A stretch of DNA of 64,000 bases from Cypionkella aquatica (GCF_030161095.1 NZ_BSPP01000007.1:248920-312919); one strand, 5' to 3'; counted from the first letter of the stretch, positions 1 through 9,109 are shown. The notes: generated by a model from the sequence alone, not told the origin. Numbers and translations are program-made.

Positions 1-785
1 CGGTTCAGATCGGTGATACCAGCCTTGTAGGCGCGGGCTTTTTCATCGTCGTTGCGGAACAAAAGCTTGCCGTAAATCTGGCCGCCCATACATTTCAAAG
101 CACTTGCGGCCAGCACGCCTTCGGGGGCGCCACCCGATCCCATATACATATCGATGCCGGTAATTTCGCTTTCCGCACAATGGATTACGCCTGCCACATC
201 GCCATCGGTGATCAGGCGGATCGCAGCCCCGGTGGAGCGGACTTCGGCGATCAGATCCTCGTGCCGCGGGCGTTCAAGGATGCAGACGGTGATCTCATCT
301 GCGGCGACACCTTTGGCGCGGGCGAGGGCGCGGACGCGGGTGGCTGGGGGCATGTCTAGGGTGACGGTGTGGGGGGCGTAGCCGGGGCCGATGGCGAGTT
401 TTTCCATATAGACATCGGGGGCGTGCAGCAGGGTGCCGCGCGGGGCCATCGCAATCACGGTCAGCGCGTTGGGCATGTCTTTCGCGGTAAGCGTGGTGCC
501 TTCCAAAGGATCGAGCGCGATGTCCACCGCCGGGCCGTTGCCGGTGCCGACCTCTTCGCCGATATAGAGCATCGGAGCCTCGTCCCGCTCGCCCTCGCCG
601 ATCACCACAACGCCGGCAATATCCAGCAAATTCAACTGGTCACGCATCGCATTGACCGCCGCCTGATCTGCCGCTTTCTCGTCGCCGCGTCCGATCAGCT
701 TGGCCGAGGCGAGGGCTGCGGCTTCGGACACTCGGGCGAGGCCGAGCGACAGCAGGCGGTCTTGAAATTCGGTGACATCGGCCAT
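1..785 (-). CDS. glpX: Fructose-1,6-bisphosphatase class II GlpX (3' end cut by window)
   Basis: Class II fructose-1,6-bisphosphatase (in some bacteria also sedoheptulose bisphosphatase) hydrolyses the 1-phosphate of fructose-1,6-bisphosphate in cytosolic gluconeogenesis or the Calvin cycle. The start is the ATG at 785, giving MADVTEFQDRLL. Family motifs are visible: GEGERDEAP at residues 63-71 and the metal/phosphate-binding DPLEGTT at 92-98. A glycine-rich GSGGAPEG lies in the last visible part. About 261 of the usual ~320 residues are inside the window; the C-terminus lies left of position 1. The gene is downstream of hom on the same strand with a 212-base gap, an arrangement common in Rhodobacterales. 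Identification is secure; FBPase versus SBPase preference cannot be read here. Confidence 0.95.
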   Translation of the reverse strand, partial: MADVTEFQDRLLSLGLARVSEAAALASAKLIGRGDEKAADQAAVNAMRDQLNLLDIAGVVVIGEGERDEAPMLYIGEEVGTGNGPAVDIALDPLEGTTLTAKDMPNALTVIAMAPRGTLLHAPDVYMEKLAIGPGYAPHTVTLDMPPATRVRALARAKGVAADEITVCILERPRHEDLIAEVRSTGAAIRLITDGDVAGVIHCAESEITGIDMYMGSGGAPEGVLAASALKCMGGQIYGKLLFRNDDEKARAYKAGITDLN

Positions 786-997
786 GGGGTATCCTTGCGG
801 GAAGAGGGGCGTTTTGTTTCGTCTAGCCGGGGCTGCGGCAGGCGGCAAGGATGGTGGCGCTAACACATTGGGCGCGCTGCGTTAATTTGACGAATTCGGC
901 GGTTTTGGGTCGTATGGAAAGCGGCCATATAGCGTCTGGGAAACGGCCATACGCGCTACGGGCTGTCAGGCCGTTAACCAAGCCTGTCGAATCGGGG

Positions 998-2302
998 TCA
1001 GACTTCCTCGATCCGCAAGGCCACGGGGTCGCCAACCATCACGCCAGTTGCGGCAAAGCGGCCCGTCGCGTGGTCAATATCGGCGCGGGTGGCTTTGTGG
1101 GTGACGATCAGCACGGTGGCCTTGTCGCCTTCGTGATCATACTGGCGCATCTGGTCAATCGAGACGCCAGCCTCACCCAGACAGGTGGCGATTTTCGCCA
1201 AAGCGCCGGGTTTGTCGAGCAGGGTCATGCGCAGGTAATAGCCCGCCGGGGTAGAGGAGCGTGCGGCTTGCGGCAGCGCCAGCGTGGACGCCGGTTGGCC
1301 GAAGGTCGGCAGGCGCAGGCCGCGCGCAATATCCAGCACATCAGACATCACGGCGCTGGCGGTCGGCCCCATGCCCGCGCCGGGGCCGCGCAGCACGATC
1401 TGGCCAACGGAATCGCCTTCCAGCACCACCATGTTGGTGCCGCCTTGCAACTGCCCAAGCGGGCTGTCGGCGGGCACCAAGCAGGGGGTCATGCGTTGTT
1501 CCAAGCCCCGTCCCGTCATCTGGGCGACGCCCAAAAGTTTGATGCGGTAGCCCATATCGGCGGCAAGGTTGATGTCGTCGATGGAAATGGCCCCGATGCC
1601 TTCCAGTTCGACCGCATCAAAGCTGACTTGGGTGCCAAAGGCGATAGCGGCGAGCAGGGAAAGTTTGTGGCCCGCGTCAATGCCGCCGACGTCGAGGTTC
1701 GGATCAGCCTCCAGATATCCAAGCTGCTGGGCGGCGTCGAACACTTCGGCGTAGGACAGACCCTCGTTTTGCATGCGGGTCAGGATGTAGTTGCAAGAGC
1801 CATTCATCACGCCCATGACGCGTTTGATCTGGTTTCCTGCCAAGCCTTCGGTCAGGGCCTTGATCACCGGGATGCCCCCTGCGACGGCGGCTTCAAACCG
1901 GATAACCCGACCTGCGGCTTCGGCAGCAAGCGCGAGGGCTTGGCCGTGGTGGGCGAGCAGGGCCTTGTTGGCGGAAACCACGTCTTTGCCTGCGGCGATT
2001 GCAGCCTCGGTCGCCAGTTTGGCGGCGCCTTCGTGGCCGCCCATCACTTCGACAAACACATCAATGTCGTCGCGTTTGGCAAGGGCTATCGGGTCAACCT
2101 CCCACGCATAGGCGGAGAGATCGGCGTCGCGGTTTTTTGATTTGTCGCGGGCGGAAACGGCGGTGATCTGCACGGCGCGTCCGGTGCGCAGGGCGATCTG
2201 GTCGGCGTGTTGCTGGACGATTTTCACCACGCCGATGCCGACGGTGCCAAGACCAGCCAGACCGATACGCAGGGGTTTGGCAGAGAGGGGCGCGGCGGAC
2301 AT
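998..2302 (-). CDS. hom: Homoserine dehydrogenase
   Basis: NAD(P)H-dependent reduction of aspartate semialdehyde to homoserine, the branch point to threonine, methionine and isoleucine. The 434-residue protein starts at ATG 2302 (MSAAPLSAKPLR), chosen because GGAG lies about eight bases upstream; an in-frame extension to 2362 has no ribosome site. The Rossmann motif GLGTVG is at residues 17-22, SANKALLA near 110, the catalytic DVGGIDAGHK at about 204-213, and a C-terminal ACT domain from about residue 350 that normally mediates threonine feedback inhibition. Between its stop and glpX (786-997) lies an imperfect hairpin with arms CGTATGG (911-917) and CCATACG (947-953). Confidence 0.96.
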   Translation of the reverse strand: MSAAPLSAKPLRIGLAGLGTVGIGVVKIVQQHADQIALRTGRAVQITAVSARDKSKNRDADLSAYAWEVDPIALAKRDDIDVFVEVMGGHEGAAKLATEAAIAAGKDVVSANKALLAHHGQALALAAEAAGRVIRFEAAVAGGIPVIKALTEGLAGNQIKRVMGVMNGSCNYILTRMQNEGLSYAEVFDAAQQLGYLEADPNLDVGGIDAGHKLSLLAAIAFGTQVSFDAVELEGIGAISIDDINLAADMGYRIKLLGVAQMTGRGLEQRMTPCLVPADSPLGQLQGGTNMVVLEGDSVGQIVLRGPGAGMGPTASAVMSDVLDIARGLRLPTFGQPASTLALPQAARSSTPAGYYLRMTLLDKPGALAKIATCLGEAGVSIDQMRQYDHEGDKATVLIVTHKATRADIDHATGRFAATGVMVGDPVALRIEEV

Positions 2303-2420
2303 GGGCGGACTCCGTTTCAGATTGCTTGAGCGGGTGTTAGCCGATGGTGCGCCGGGGTGCAACGAGAGGCTGGCAAGGATTGAAGGCTGGCAGGATTGAG
2401 TCTGGCAGGTTTTGGGCGGG

Positions 2421-2642
2421 CTATTGGCTGGCGGTTTGCGCGCGCAGGGCGGCAGCGCGGGCCTTCAGACCGGACACCGGGCCTGCCAAAGGATCGGCGG
2501 GGGTGCTCTGATCGACACCTGCGATCAGTTGATCGGTGGGCAACAGCGATGGCGTCGGCAAATGGGTCGGCGCGGCCGCATCCACTTCGGGGAATTGGGC
2601 ACAGGCCGAGAGGGCGAGGAAAAGGAAAACAGCGCGCATCAT
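2421..2642 (-). CDS. Small lipoprotein, function unknown
   Basis: A 73-residue protein (MMRAVFLFLALSAC...) with a short hydrophobic signal ending in the lipobox LSAC, so it should be lipidated on cysteine 14 and anchored in a membrane. The mature part is proline/alanine-rich and ends in an Ala/Arg/Leu stretch that could form a short helix (GLKARAAALRAQTASQ). Two adjacent ATGs (2642 and 2639) are possible starts and neither has a clear Shine-Dalgarno. It lies between pirin and hom on the same strand. I recognise no family; small Rhodobacterales lipoproteins of this kind are usually uncharacterised. Confidence 0.6.
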   Translation of the reverse strand: MMRAVFLFLALSACAQFPEVDAAAPTHLPTPSLLPTDQLIAGVDQSTPADPLAGPVSGLKARAAALRAQTASQ

Positions 2643-2757
2643 GCAGGGAGCATAACGTGCGCTTTGGGCGAGGGCAATCGGGGGCGGTTTTGGCGGGCTG
2701 GCACTACGCGTCACGGTGCGTGGGGGTTGATCGGTGGGTTGGTGGGGGAGGGTGAGG

Positions 2758-2776
2758 CCCCGGATCAAGTCCGGGG
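2758..2776. repeat. Dispersed palindrome, copy 1 (CCCCGGA-TCAAG-TCCGGGG)
   Basis: Seven-base arms CCCCGGA/TCCGGGG around TCAAG. The extended sequence from AGG on the left to CGGCG on the right recurs unchanged at 48788-48814. It sits between the pirin and lipoprotein genes and could act as a transcript end or processing hairpin. Confidence 0.7.
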
Positions 2777-2814
2777 CGGCGTGGGGTGCGGGGGCGCGGG
2801 GGGTGTCTGTTGAG

Positions 2815-2852
2815 GCGCAGGCTGCCCGCTAATGCGCAGGCTGCCCGCTAAT
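2815..2852. repeat. Tandem duplication of 19 bp over the pirin stop codon
   Basis: GCGCAGGCTGCCCGCTAAT occurs twice head to tail (2815-2833 and 2834-2852). On the minus strand the unit carries the last His codon and TAG stop of the pirin gene, so the gene end is duplicated just beyond itself. Confidence 0.9.
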
Positions 2853-3759
2853 GCGCGGGCTTGATAAATGTGCCGTTGCGCAGTTCGGCCATGGCTTGTT
2901 GCAACTCGGCCTTGGTGTTCATGACGATCGGGCCGTGCCAAGCCACAGGTTCCTGGATCGGCGCGCCTGAGACCAGCAGAAAGCGGATGCCGTTCGGGCC
3001 CGCCTGCACGGTGATCTCGTCGCCTTTGCCGAATTCTATCAGGGTTCGGTTGCCGGAAAGATCGCGGATATTGAGTTCCTCGCCCTTGTATTCCTTTTCC
3101 AGCAGCACGCCGCGCGGGCGCGAGCTGTCGGCGAATTTGCCAGCGCCTTCAAAGATATAGGCAAAGGCATGGCGGCGGGTGTCGATCTTGAAGGTCTTTT
3201 TGCGCTCGGGCGGCACAAACACATCGAGATATTGCGGATCGGCGGCGATGCCATCGACCGGACCGGTTTTGCCCCAGAAGCTGCCGACGATCACTTTCAC
3301 TATCGAGCCGTCATCATCCATGATTTCGGGGATGTCATTGGCTTTGACATCCTGATAGCGCGGCTTGGTCATCTTGAGCGCTTTGGGCAGGTTGGCCCAG
3401 AGCTGAAAGCCGTGCATCTGGCCTTTGGCGTTCCCCTTTGGCATTTCCTGATGCAGGATGCCGGAGCCTGCGGTCATCCATTGCACATCGCCGCCCTTCA
3501 GCGTGCCGCGATTGCCAAGGCTGTCGCCATGTTCAACCGCACCGGACAGCACATAGGTTATGGTTTCAATGCCGCGATGCGGATGCCAGGGAAAGCCTGC
3601 GATATAGTCGCGCGGGGAGTCACCCCGGAAATCGTCGAACAGCAGGAACGGGTCGAACTGGCTGGGGTCGGCAAAGCCAAAGGCGCGGTGCAGATGCACG
3701 CCCGCGCCTTCGACATGCGGCTGTGCGGTGGTTTGGCTGAGAACGGGGCGGAGGGACAT
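2848..3759 (-). CDS. Pirin family protein
   Basis: Cupin-fold pirin, 303 residues. Bacterial pirins bind a metal in the N-terminal cupin; some have quercetinase activity or bind metabolic enzymes, so the role is not fixed by homology. The start MSLRPVLSQ at 3759 is preceded by AGGAG with good spacing; a ten-codon upstream extension is possible but lacks a site. Visible signatures are HPHRGIETITYVLSG with its paired histidines, GDVQWMTAGSGILHQE, and the C-terminal pirin cupin (residues ~180-290). The stop codon lies in a 19-bp tandem duplication. It appears to be a single gene; the short lipoprotein follows about 200 bases downstream. Confidence 0.92.
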   Translation of the reverse strand: MSLRPVLSQTTAQPHVEGAGVHLHRAFGFADPSQFDPFLLFDDFRGDSPRDYIAGFPWHPHRGIETITYVLSGAVEHGDSLGNRGTLKGGDVQWMTAGSGILHQEMPKGNAKGQMHGFQLWANLPKALKMTKPRYQDVKANDIPEIMDDDGSIVKVIVGSFWGKTGPVDGIAADPQYLDVFVPPERKKTFKIDTRRHAFAYIFEGAGKFADSSRPRGVLLEKEYKGEELNIRDLSGNRTLIEFGKGDEITVQAGPNGIRFLLVSGAPIQEPVAWHGPIVMNTKAELQQAMAELRNGTFIKPAH

Positions 3760-3879
3760 CGGTGGCTCCTTTGCTGGCGGTTGCTGCAAAGGTAGAGGCA
3801 GGGCCGTGCTGCGACAAGCAGCGCCTGCACAGGTGTTCTGTGCGGATTTGCGAGGGTGGGGCCTGATCGCGCTTGGCGA

Positions 3880-4446
3880 TCAGGAGCAGGTCACCCCTGT
3901 CATGCACAGCTTGGGCACAAAGCGCGGGCGGGTGACGATGAACTGCTTGATCACGTCATTGCCCACGCCGACGTTGAAGGCGGGACGATAGGTCACCTCG
4001 GTTTCGACAAGGATCGCGCGGTCGCCATCGGCCATCGCGGGGATGCGGGTCGCAAGGGTGGCAATCGACGCAGTGGTCAGCTGCACCATTGCGTTATCGG
4101 GTGAGCGAGACCAATCCACTTCAAAGCGGTGATTGGTTTCTGACCATGCCACCGAGGTGACGCGGATTTTCACGGTCTGATCATTGTCCACCAGATAGCG
4201 CATCAGGGTGCGCATGCCGGGGACATAGGTGGTCGGCAGCGGCACGGTGTTCATCTCACGCGAGATCATGTCAGAAATCGTGTAGGATGCCTTTTGCGCG
4301 GTGTTGACTGAGCGATAGGCGTCCCAATACACGAACAGGGCAAGATAGGCCCACAGCATCATGGGCAGCACGATGATCGCTTCGACCATCACCGCGCCAT
4401 TTTCATCGCGGCCAAATCGGCGGAACATGTTACGGAGCGCACGCAT
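3880..4446 (-). CDS. TadE/TadG-family pseudopilin-like protein (second of pair)
   Basis: A 188-residue protein with an Arg/charged N-terminus followed by ENGAVMVEAIIVLPMMLW, the TadE signature: a conserved Glu in the first turn of one membrane helix at about residues 15-40. The rest would be outside the membrane. TadE-like proteins are minor pseudopilins of the tight-adherence (Flp pilus) secretion system. Start ATG 4446 has AAGGA seven bases upstream, replacing a longer reading that runs into the preceding gene. It is the last gene of a minus-strand cluster, 10 bases after its sister. The Cys residues at the extreme C-terminus (LCMTGVTCS) could form a disulphide. Confidence 0.85.
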   Translation of the reverse strand: MRALRNMFRRFGRDENGAVMVEAIIVLPMMLWAYLALFVYWDAYRSVNTAQKASYTISDMISREMNTVPLPTTYVPGMRTLMRYLVDNDQTVKIRVTSVAWSETNHRFEVDWSRSPDNAMVQLTTASIATLATRIPAMADGDRAILVETEVTYRPAFNVGVGNDVIKQFIVTRPRFVPKLCMTGVTCS

Positions 4447-4456
4447 CTGACTATCC

Positions 4457-5002
4457 TTAGGTCGGTTCTGTGACGAAAGCTGAAACCGCGACGACGCCGT
4501 AGCCGCCCTTGCCGTCTTTCGGCAGGCCAAGGCCGATGCCGGTGGTGGGGAACATCGCATCCTGCACGATGCAGACGCGCACCAGCATGACGTCATTCTG
4601 TTGGCCGATCTGCAGGGCTGTCACGGGCTGGACATCCTCGGCGCGGTCAACGCATTGCACGCCAGTCGAAGGCATCACCCAGGTTGAGGTGCTGACCCGG
4701 GTCATCTCGATCAGGATGTTGGCGTTACAGTCCTTGAAGATTACCGTGCGGTTGCAGATTTCGGTTTTCAGCAACGCGGCATCGGCCAGCGGGTAGTGAC
4801 CCAGCCGCAATTCGCGCATGGTGCGGTCTACCGATTGTTCCAGCATGATTTTACGCGTCATCATCAGGCCGCTTTCAAACGAAGCCATGAAGATCATCAG
4901 CAGCAGCGGCACCGAGATCACGAACTCAAGCGCCGCGGTGCCGTCTTCGCGCCGGAAAGCGTCGCGTAAGCGGGTGATGATACGAGAGATCGGGCGGGTC
5001 AT
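4457..5002 (-). CDS. TadE-family pseudopilin-like protein (first of pair)
   Basis: A 181-residue protein: basic N-terminus, then EDGTAALEFVISVPLLLMIF at residues ~19-38, the TadE hydrophobic segment with a glutamate at its start, then a periplasmic domain with several cysteines (CNRTVIFKDC and others). It probably serves as a minor pseudopilin in Flp pilus assembly. The ATG (5000-5002) overlaps the TGA of the upstream von Willebrand protein (4999-5001) as ATGA, indicating translational coupling. No tadA/cpa secretion genes are in the window, so the rest of the apparatus must be elsewhere. Confidence 0.87.
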   Translation of the reverse strand: MTRPISRIITRLRDAFRREDGTAALEFVISVPLLLMIFMASFESGLMMTRKIMLEQSVDRTMRELRLGHYPLADAALLKTEICNRTVIFKDCNANILIEMTRVSTSTWVMPSTGVQCVDRAEDVQPVTALQIGQQNDVMLVRVCIVQDAMFPTTGIGLGLPKDGKGGYGVVAVSAFVTEPT

Positions 5003-6684
5003 TGGGTCAATCTCAACTGGCTGATGTTACTGGCGATGGCACGGAAGGCGGTGCGGATCTGCAGGCCCGCTGCGTTGAAATAATGCGCGGTCGAGGTTGC
5101 GCAGTTGCGAATCTGGGTCTGCCCGGCGGTCGGTGCCTCGAACGCGATGCCATAGACGATCACGCGCTGGTTTTTCGCCAAGGTGCAGATCTGTTGCAAC
5201 TGACTGTCCATCGTTCCGGTGGGAGTCTGGCTGCGAAACGCGGTCATTGCAGTGTTGAATTGGGTGGTGCGCGTGGTCGGGTTGGTGCCCAAGGCCCGTG
5301 CATACAATTGCCACGCCACATAGCTGAGACGCATCTGTGACCAGACCTGCGGCCAGGTTTGCTGCACAGCGCCAGTGGTTTTATTGTTGGTCCAAGGTCC
5401 GGCTTGCCAAGCGTTTTGCGACGGCACCCAATACTGGTTGGTGCCAGCGGTTGTCGGGCGGCCCGTGGTGTGGCGGATCGAGTACAGACCGTCATTCACG
5501 CTTTTATAGATCGGGGAGAGACCGGATTTATAGGCAGTGTTCACGCGCTCTTCTGCGAAATGCTCGCCATCGGTCATCAGCACGATCACCTTCATCGACT
5601 CGGGGTCGGTGAAGCCAAACGGGCGGCCTGCCAAAGTCGACGGCATTTTCTTGGCGGTGATGAACTGGGTGTACATCGTCTGAGCCGCCGGATCCATCAG
5701 GGCCAGCCCCCATTTCAGCCCGGCGTTGATCGAGGTTGCGCCAACCGCACTCAGCCCGTCGATCTGCGTTTTCAGCGTTGCGATGGTTTGCGTTGGCAAG
5801 CGGATGATGTTGCCGCCAACCGGCGGACACCAGACGTTGCCGGCGTTGTAGCTGGCACTGTAGCCGATGCCATAGTTCGTATCGTTAAAGGCAACGTAAG
5901 ATGTCACCTGATTGGTGGAGGAATAGGTATCGGCATGCGCGGTCATCGACATCGCCGTGCTGGTGGGCAGCGCGGTCGAGTTATAGACGTTGCTGGGCAT
6001 GTCAACGCATTGCACGTTGGTGACTGCCGGATCATCGCTGAGGTTGGTGAATTTAGACCGCAGGTCTGCGCCAATGTTGACCTGACCGTTGAACGGCACC
6101 AGACCCACCGAGATTTTGTGATCGGCGTCGCTGGACAGCACGGTATCGACAAATTCCTTTGCGGCGACCTTGAGGTTGACCAACTTGCTGTTCGAGGCCA
6201 TCGAGCCGGACACGTCGAGCACCAGCATGATCTCGACATTGTTGACGCGCTGTTCAGCCATCGAGTGGCCGCTGGCGTCCATCTCTTTTTGACCGATCAG
6301 ATGCAGGAAATAGGGGTCCGTCGCCGCCGACGCATCCGCTTCGACGTTGCGGAAGTTCAAGCCCTCGCTGACGGTGACGCCTTTGAGATAGCTCGTCATC
6401 CCGGCTTTGCCGATATAGTCGCGGACCACGGATTCCGGATCAAGCTCTTGGGTCAATGCGGCCGAGGCCAGCGTGGCGCGGTCAAGGGTGTTTTGCAGAG
6501 TGGTGCGTTTTTGCTCGTAGCGCATCAGGTCAACCGCGAGGCCCCCCATCATCACCATCAGCATGAACAGACAAAGCGCCAGCATGGTCAGCGTGCCATC
6601 CTGCGCCGCCCAGAACCTTTGCAACACCGCATTGCGGGCTTTGCGGTCGTGCTGACGCTGATTTCCAAGCATTGCGCTGATCAT
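4999..6684 (-). CDS. TadG-like protein with von Willebrand factor A domain (copy 2)
   Basis: A 561-residue protein. Residues ~25-55 hold a TadE-type membrane helix after a QDGTLTML motif. The rest is a large extracytoplasmic part with a von Willebrand A domain: the MIDAS motif DVSGSMA follows EIMLVL near residue 160, and LMTDGEHFAEE comes later. TadG/TadF-type proteins take part in Flp pilus assembly or surface attachment, and the MIDAS implies divalent-metal-dependent ligand binding. I start it at ATG 6684 because AGGAG lies seven bases upstream; an upstream in-frame ATG at 6705 has none. It is a clear paralogue of the gene at 7093-8745, matching in domain order and in the C-terminal ending (AFRAIASNISQLRLTQ here, AFRTIASNLSQLKLTQ there). 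Confidence 0.9.
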   Translation of the reverse strand: MISAMLGNQRQHDRKARNAVLQRFWAAQDGTLTMLALCLFMLMVMMGGLAVDLMRYEQKRTTLQNTLDRATLASAALTQELDPESVVRDYIGKAGMTSYLKGVTVSEGLNFRNVEADASAATDPYFLHLIGQKEMDASGHSMAEQRVNNVEIMLVLDVSGSMASNSKLVNLKVAAKEFVDTVLSSDADHKISVGLVPFNGQVNIGADLRSKFTNLSDDPAVTNVQCVDMPSNVYNSTALPTSTAMSMTAHADTYSSTNQVTSYVAFNDTNYGIGYSASYNAGNVWCPPVGGNIIRLPTQTIATLKTQIDGLSAVGATSINAGLKWGLALMDPAAQTMYTQFITAKKMPSTLAGRPFGFTDPESMKVIVLMTDGEHFAEERVNTAYKSGLSPIYKSVNDGLYSIRHTTGRPTTAGTNQYWVPSQNAWQAGPWTNNKTTGAVQQTWPQVWSQMRLSYVAWQLYARALGTNPTTRTTQFNTAMTAFRSQTPTGTMDSQLQQICTLAKNQRVIVYGIAFEAPTAGQTQIRNCATSTAHYFNAAGLQIRTAFRAIASNISQLRLTQ

Positions 6685-7041
6685 ATCCCAACTCCTGCTT
6701 GGCACGGGCGGCGGGTGACACCGGGTGACAAGACAAAGAAACCTCTAACGAAGCCGCATATGGCGCGTGGGCTGGGGCAAAACTAAGGCTTGGGCGGTTT
6801 GGAATGTGTGCAGGATGTGGCGGATGCGCGGAATTTCTGAACAATCTGCCTTGATTGGCGGGATTGTTGATGAAAGCGAAAAGGGGGTTGTAAGGGCTAC
6901 TCACCCTGTGGTTGTATTGGTTAACAGGGCTGCTTGGCCAAGTAGCATTGAGCGAATCGGGTGTTTTGGCGGGATGGGGCATGGCAGTTGCGCCGTTCCA
7001 GATACGATGAGACGGGGGCGTGCGAATTGTGTCAGACGGGA
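6685..7041. other. Intergenic stretch between the two von Willebrand genes
   Basis: About 360 bases. Open frames here have no family resemblance or ribosome sites and I do not call any. It probably contains the promoter of the downstream minus-strand gene, but I see no convincing -35/-10 pair. Confidence 0.5.
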
Positions 7042-7077
7042 AATGCTGCCCCCGGACCAGATCAGGCCGGGAGCATT
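7042..7077 (-). terminator. Hairpin after the first von Willebrand gene
   Basis: Arms AATGCT..CCCGG and CCGGGAGCATT form an 11-bp stem with a two-base bulge and a loop of about ten bases, starting 16 bases after the stop at 7093. On the minus strand it is followed by TTTCCCGTC, a weak U-tract, so it may attenuate rather than fully stop transcription before the second paralogue. Confidence 0.5.
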
Positions 7078-7092
7078 GAGGGAGGGCATGGA

Positions 7093-8745
7093 CTACTGCG
7101 TAAGTTTCAGCTGGCTGAGATTTGAGGCGATGGTGCGGAAGGCCGCTCTGATTTCTGTGCCGTTCTGCGCGTCGAAGTAATACGACTCCGAGCTGGCGCA
7201 TTGCGAAATCTGGGCTTGGCCGCCGGGTGGGGCTTCAAACGCGATGCCATAGACCAGCACATTGTTTTGCTTGGCAAGGGTGCAGCTTTGTTGCAGCGAG
7301 TTGTTCATCCCGGCCACCGAAGCATAGGTCTGCGCCATATCGCTCATCTTGTTGTTATAGATGGTGGTACGGTCGGATGAGGTTGCGCCTTGGGGACGGG
7401 CAAAGAATTGCCATGCGACATAGCTGGCTTTCAGATTGCTCCAGATGTCTTGCCAATCCTGTGCCCGGCTGTTGGCCACGGAAGGATAAGGCGTTGCAGA
7501 CCAAGTGCTGAGATGCGGCACCCAGTATTTGTTGCCCGCACGGGTGGGATAATAGACCGAATACTGTCCGTCGGTGGTGCTTTTGAAGATGGTGTTGGTT
7601 TTGGCGCTGGTCGGCCCGGTCTTGTAGCTGTCGACAATGCGCGCGTGGGCGACATGGTCGCCATCGGTCATCAGCACGACGACCTTGATCGACTCGGGGT
7701 CGGTGTAGGCAAATGGGCGGCCCGACAGGTTTGCGCCCATCTGGTTTGCGCCGATCAACTCACTGTACATGCCGCGCGCCGACGGATCGAGCAGGGCCAG
7801 ACCCCATTTCATCCCCAAGGTGATCGAAGTGTTGCCGCCAGCGACCAGACCGTTGATCTGCGATTTCAGAGCGGTGGCGTTCTGGCTGGGCAGGCGCACA
7901 ATGTTCGACGGCGCTTTGGTGCAGAACACATTGCTGTAATTCGGCAGCGCGTAGCTGCCAGTCGGCGAGACAGCCGCATTGGTCTGATTGGTGCCATAGG
8001 CATAATCGGCATAGGCCATCATCGGCAGATTGATGTTGCGCGGGATGCCGGGGGCGTTGAAGACCGAGGTTGGCAGCTCTAGGCAGTTCACATCGGCCAC
8101 GCCGTGCAGATTGGTCGCCTGATATTTGGCGCGCAGCACAGAGCCCAGATTGACCTGCGCGTTGTAAGGCACGATCGAGATCGAAATGCGGTGGTTCGGA
8201 TCGTTGGCCAGCATGTTATCGACGAATTCGGCGGCAGCGACCTTCAGATTGGCCAGCTTTGCGCCCGCCATCGAGCCTGACACGTCCAACACCAGCGAAA
8301 TCTCGACATTGGTGATCATCTGCTGGGCACCGGAAGCCCCCAATGCGTCAAATTCATTGATGCCGATCATGTGCAGAAAGAACGGTTTGGTGTCGACACG
8401 GCCGTTGGCCACGACACTGCGCGCGTTCAGGGATTGCACCACCTCGACGCTTTCGAGATTTTCGGCAAAGCCAGCTTTGGCGATGCAGTCATCAACCACA
8501 CTTTCGGGGTCAAGCCGCTGATCGAGGCTTGCCGCCATCAGGGTGCAGCGGTCCAAGCTGTTTTGCAGATTGGTGCGCACGGCTTCGTAGCGCATGACAT
8601 CGATTGCGACCCCGCCCATCATCGCCATCAACAAGAACAGCACCAGACCAAAGATGATCAGCGCGCCGTCTTCGTCGCGGCGAAACCGCAGGGCGGCGTT
8701 AAGCAGTTTGCGCGAATTCGCGCGGGCAGAGGGGGCAAAACTCAT
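7093..8745 (-). CDS. TadG-like protein with von Willebrand factor A domain (copy 1)
   Basis: A 550-residue paralogue of the next gene. Starting at ATG 8745 (MSFAPSARANSRK), supported by AAGGA seven bases upstream, it has a basic N-terminus, the TadE-like segment DEDGALIIFGLVLFLLMAMM at about residues 24-43, and a von Willebrand A domain with MIDAS DVSGSMAGAK and a later LMTDGDHVAHA. C-terminal QLKLTQ parallels QLRLTQ of the paralogue. Probably exported and anchored by its N-terminal helix, with the metal-dependent domain outside. It heads the minus-strand cluster, 408 bases upstream of copy 2, and is divergent from gdh. Confidence 0.9.
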   Translation of the reverse strand: MSFAPSARANSRKLLNAALRFRRDEDGALIIFGLVLFLLMAMMGGVAIDVMRYEAVRTNLQNSLDRCTLMAASLDQRLDPESVVDDCIAKAGFAENLESVEVVQSLNARSVVANGRVDTKPFFLHMIGINEFDALGASGAQQMITNVEISLVLDVSGSMAGAKLANLKVAAAEFVDNMLANDPNHRISISIVPYNAQVNLGSVLRAKYQATNLHGVADVNCLELPTSVFNAPGIPRNINLPMMAYADYAYGTNQTNAAVSPTGSYALPNYSNVFCTKAPSNIVRLPSQNATALKSQINGLVAGGNTSITLGMKWGLALLDPSARGMYSELIGANQMGANLSGRPFAYTDPESIKVVVLMTDGDHVAHARIVDSYKTGPTSAKTNTIFKSTTDGQYSVYYPTRAGNKYWVPHLSTWSATPYPSVANSRAQDWQDIWSNLKASYVAWQFFARPQGATSSDRTTIYNNKMSDMAQTYASVAGMNNSLQQSCTLAKQNNVLVYGIAFEAPPGGQAQISQCASSESYYFDAQNGTEIRAAFRTIASNLSQLKLTQ

Positions 8746-9109
8746 GATACAATCCTTAACCAGACGACTTGGATGCTGCCCCCGCAAACACATCCTTTCG
8801 CCACTTTGCTGCCCAGAAGTTATGGCAGAAATGTGGCAACCTTGGCAAGCCGGGGGCATTGTGGGCCGCGCTGGAAACACTGAGCATGCCGCGATCAGAC
8901 TGTTTTACGGCCCGGGATAATCGGCACACGCATAGATTGTGCGTTCTGCCCAACTATCGCCCAAATTGTCTAATCGCGAATCACTTTCGGTCAAAAGCTG
9001 CTCAAATTCGGCTAGAATGTGTGCTGTTTTGTTAATCAAACGGCAGTAAGTTCGGGGCAAGCGTGACATGCGCTTTGCCGGGGAGAGACGGTATTCAGGG
9101 AGGATGATG
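8746..9109. promoter_or_regulatory. Divergent control region between the pilus-like cluster and gdh
   Basis: 364 bases without a supportable gene, upstream of genes leaving in both directions. TAGAAT at 9013-9018 resembles a -10 element for gdh, but no good -35 lies 16-18 bases before it. The stretch 8920-9050 is less GC-rich than the surrounding coding DNA. No palindromic operator was convincing. Confidence 0.4.

Noticed and set aside
851-2140. A 429-codon plus-strand frame over hom
   Set aside because: Antisense to homoserine dehydrogenase, no family resemblance.
6767-7180. A 137-codon plus-strand frame between the von Willebrand genes
   Set aside because: Runs into the 3' end of the minus-strand gene, has no start signal and no domain.
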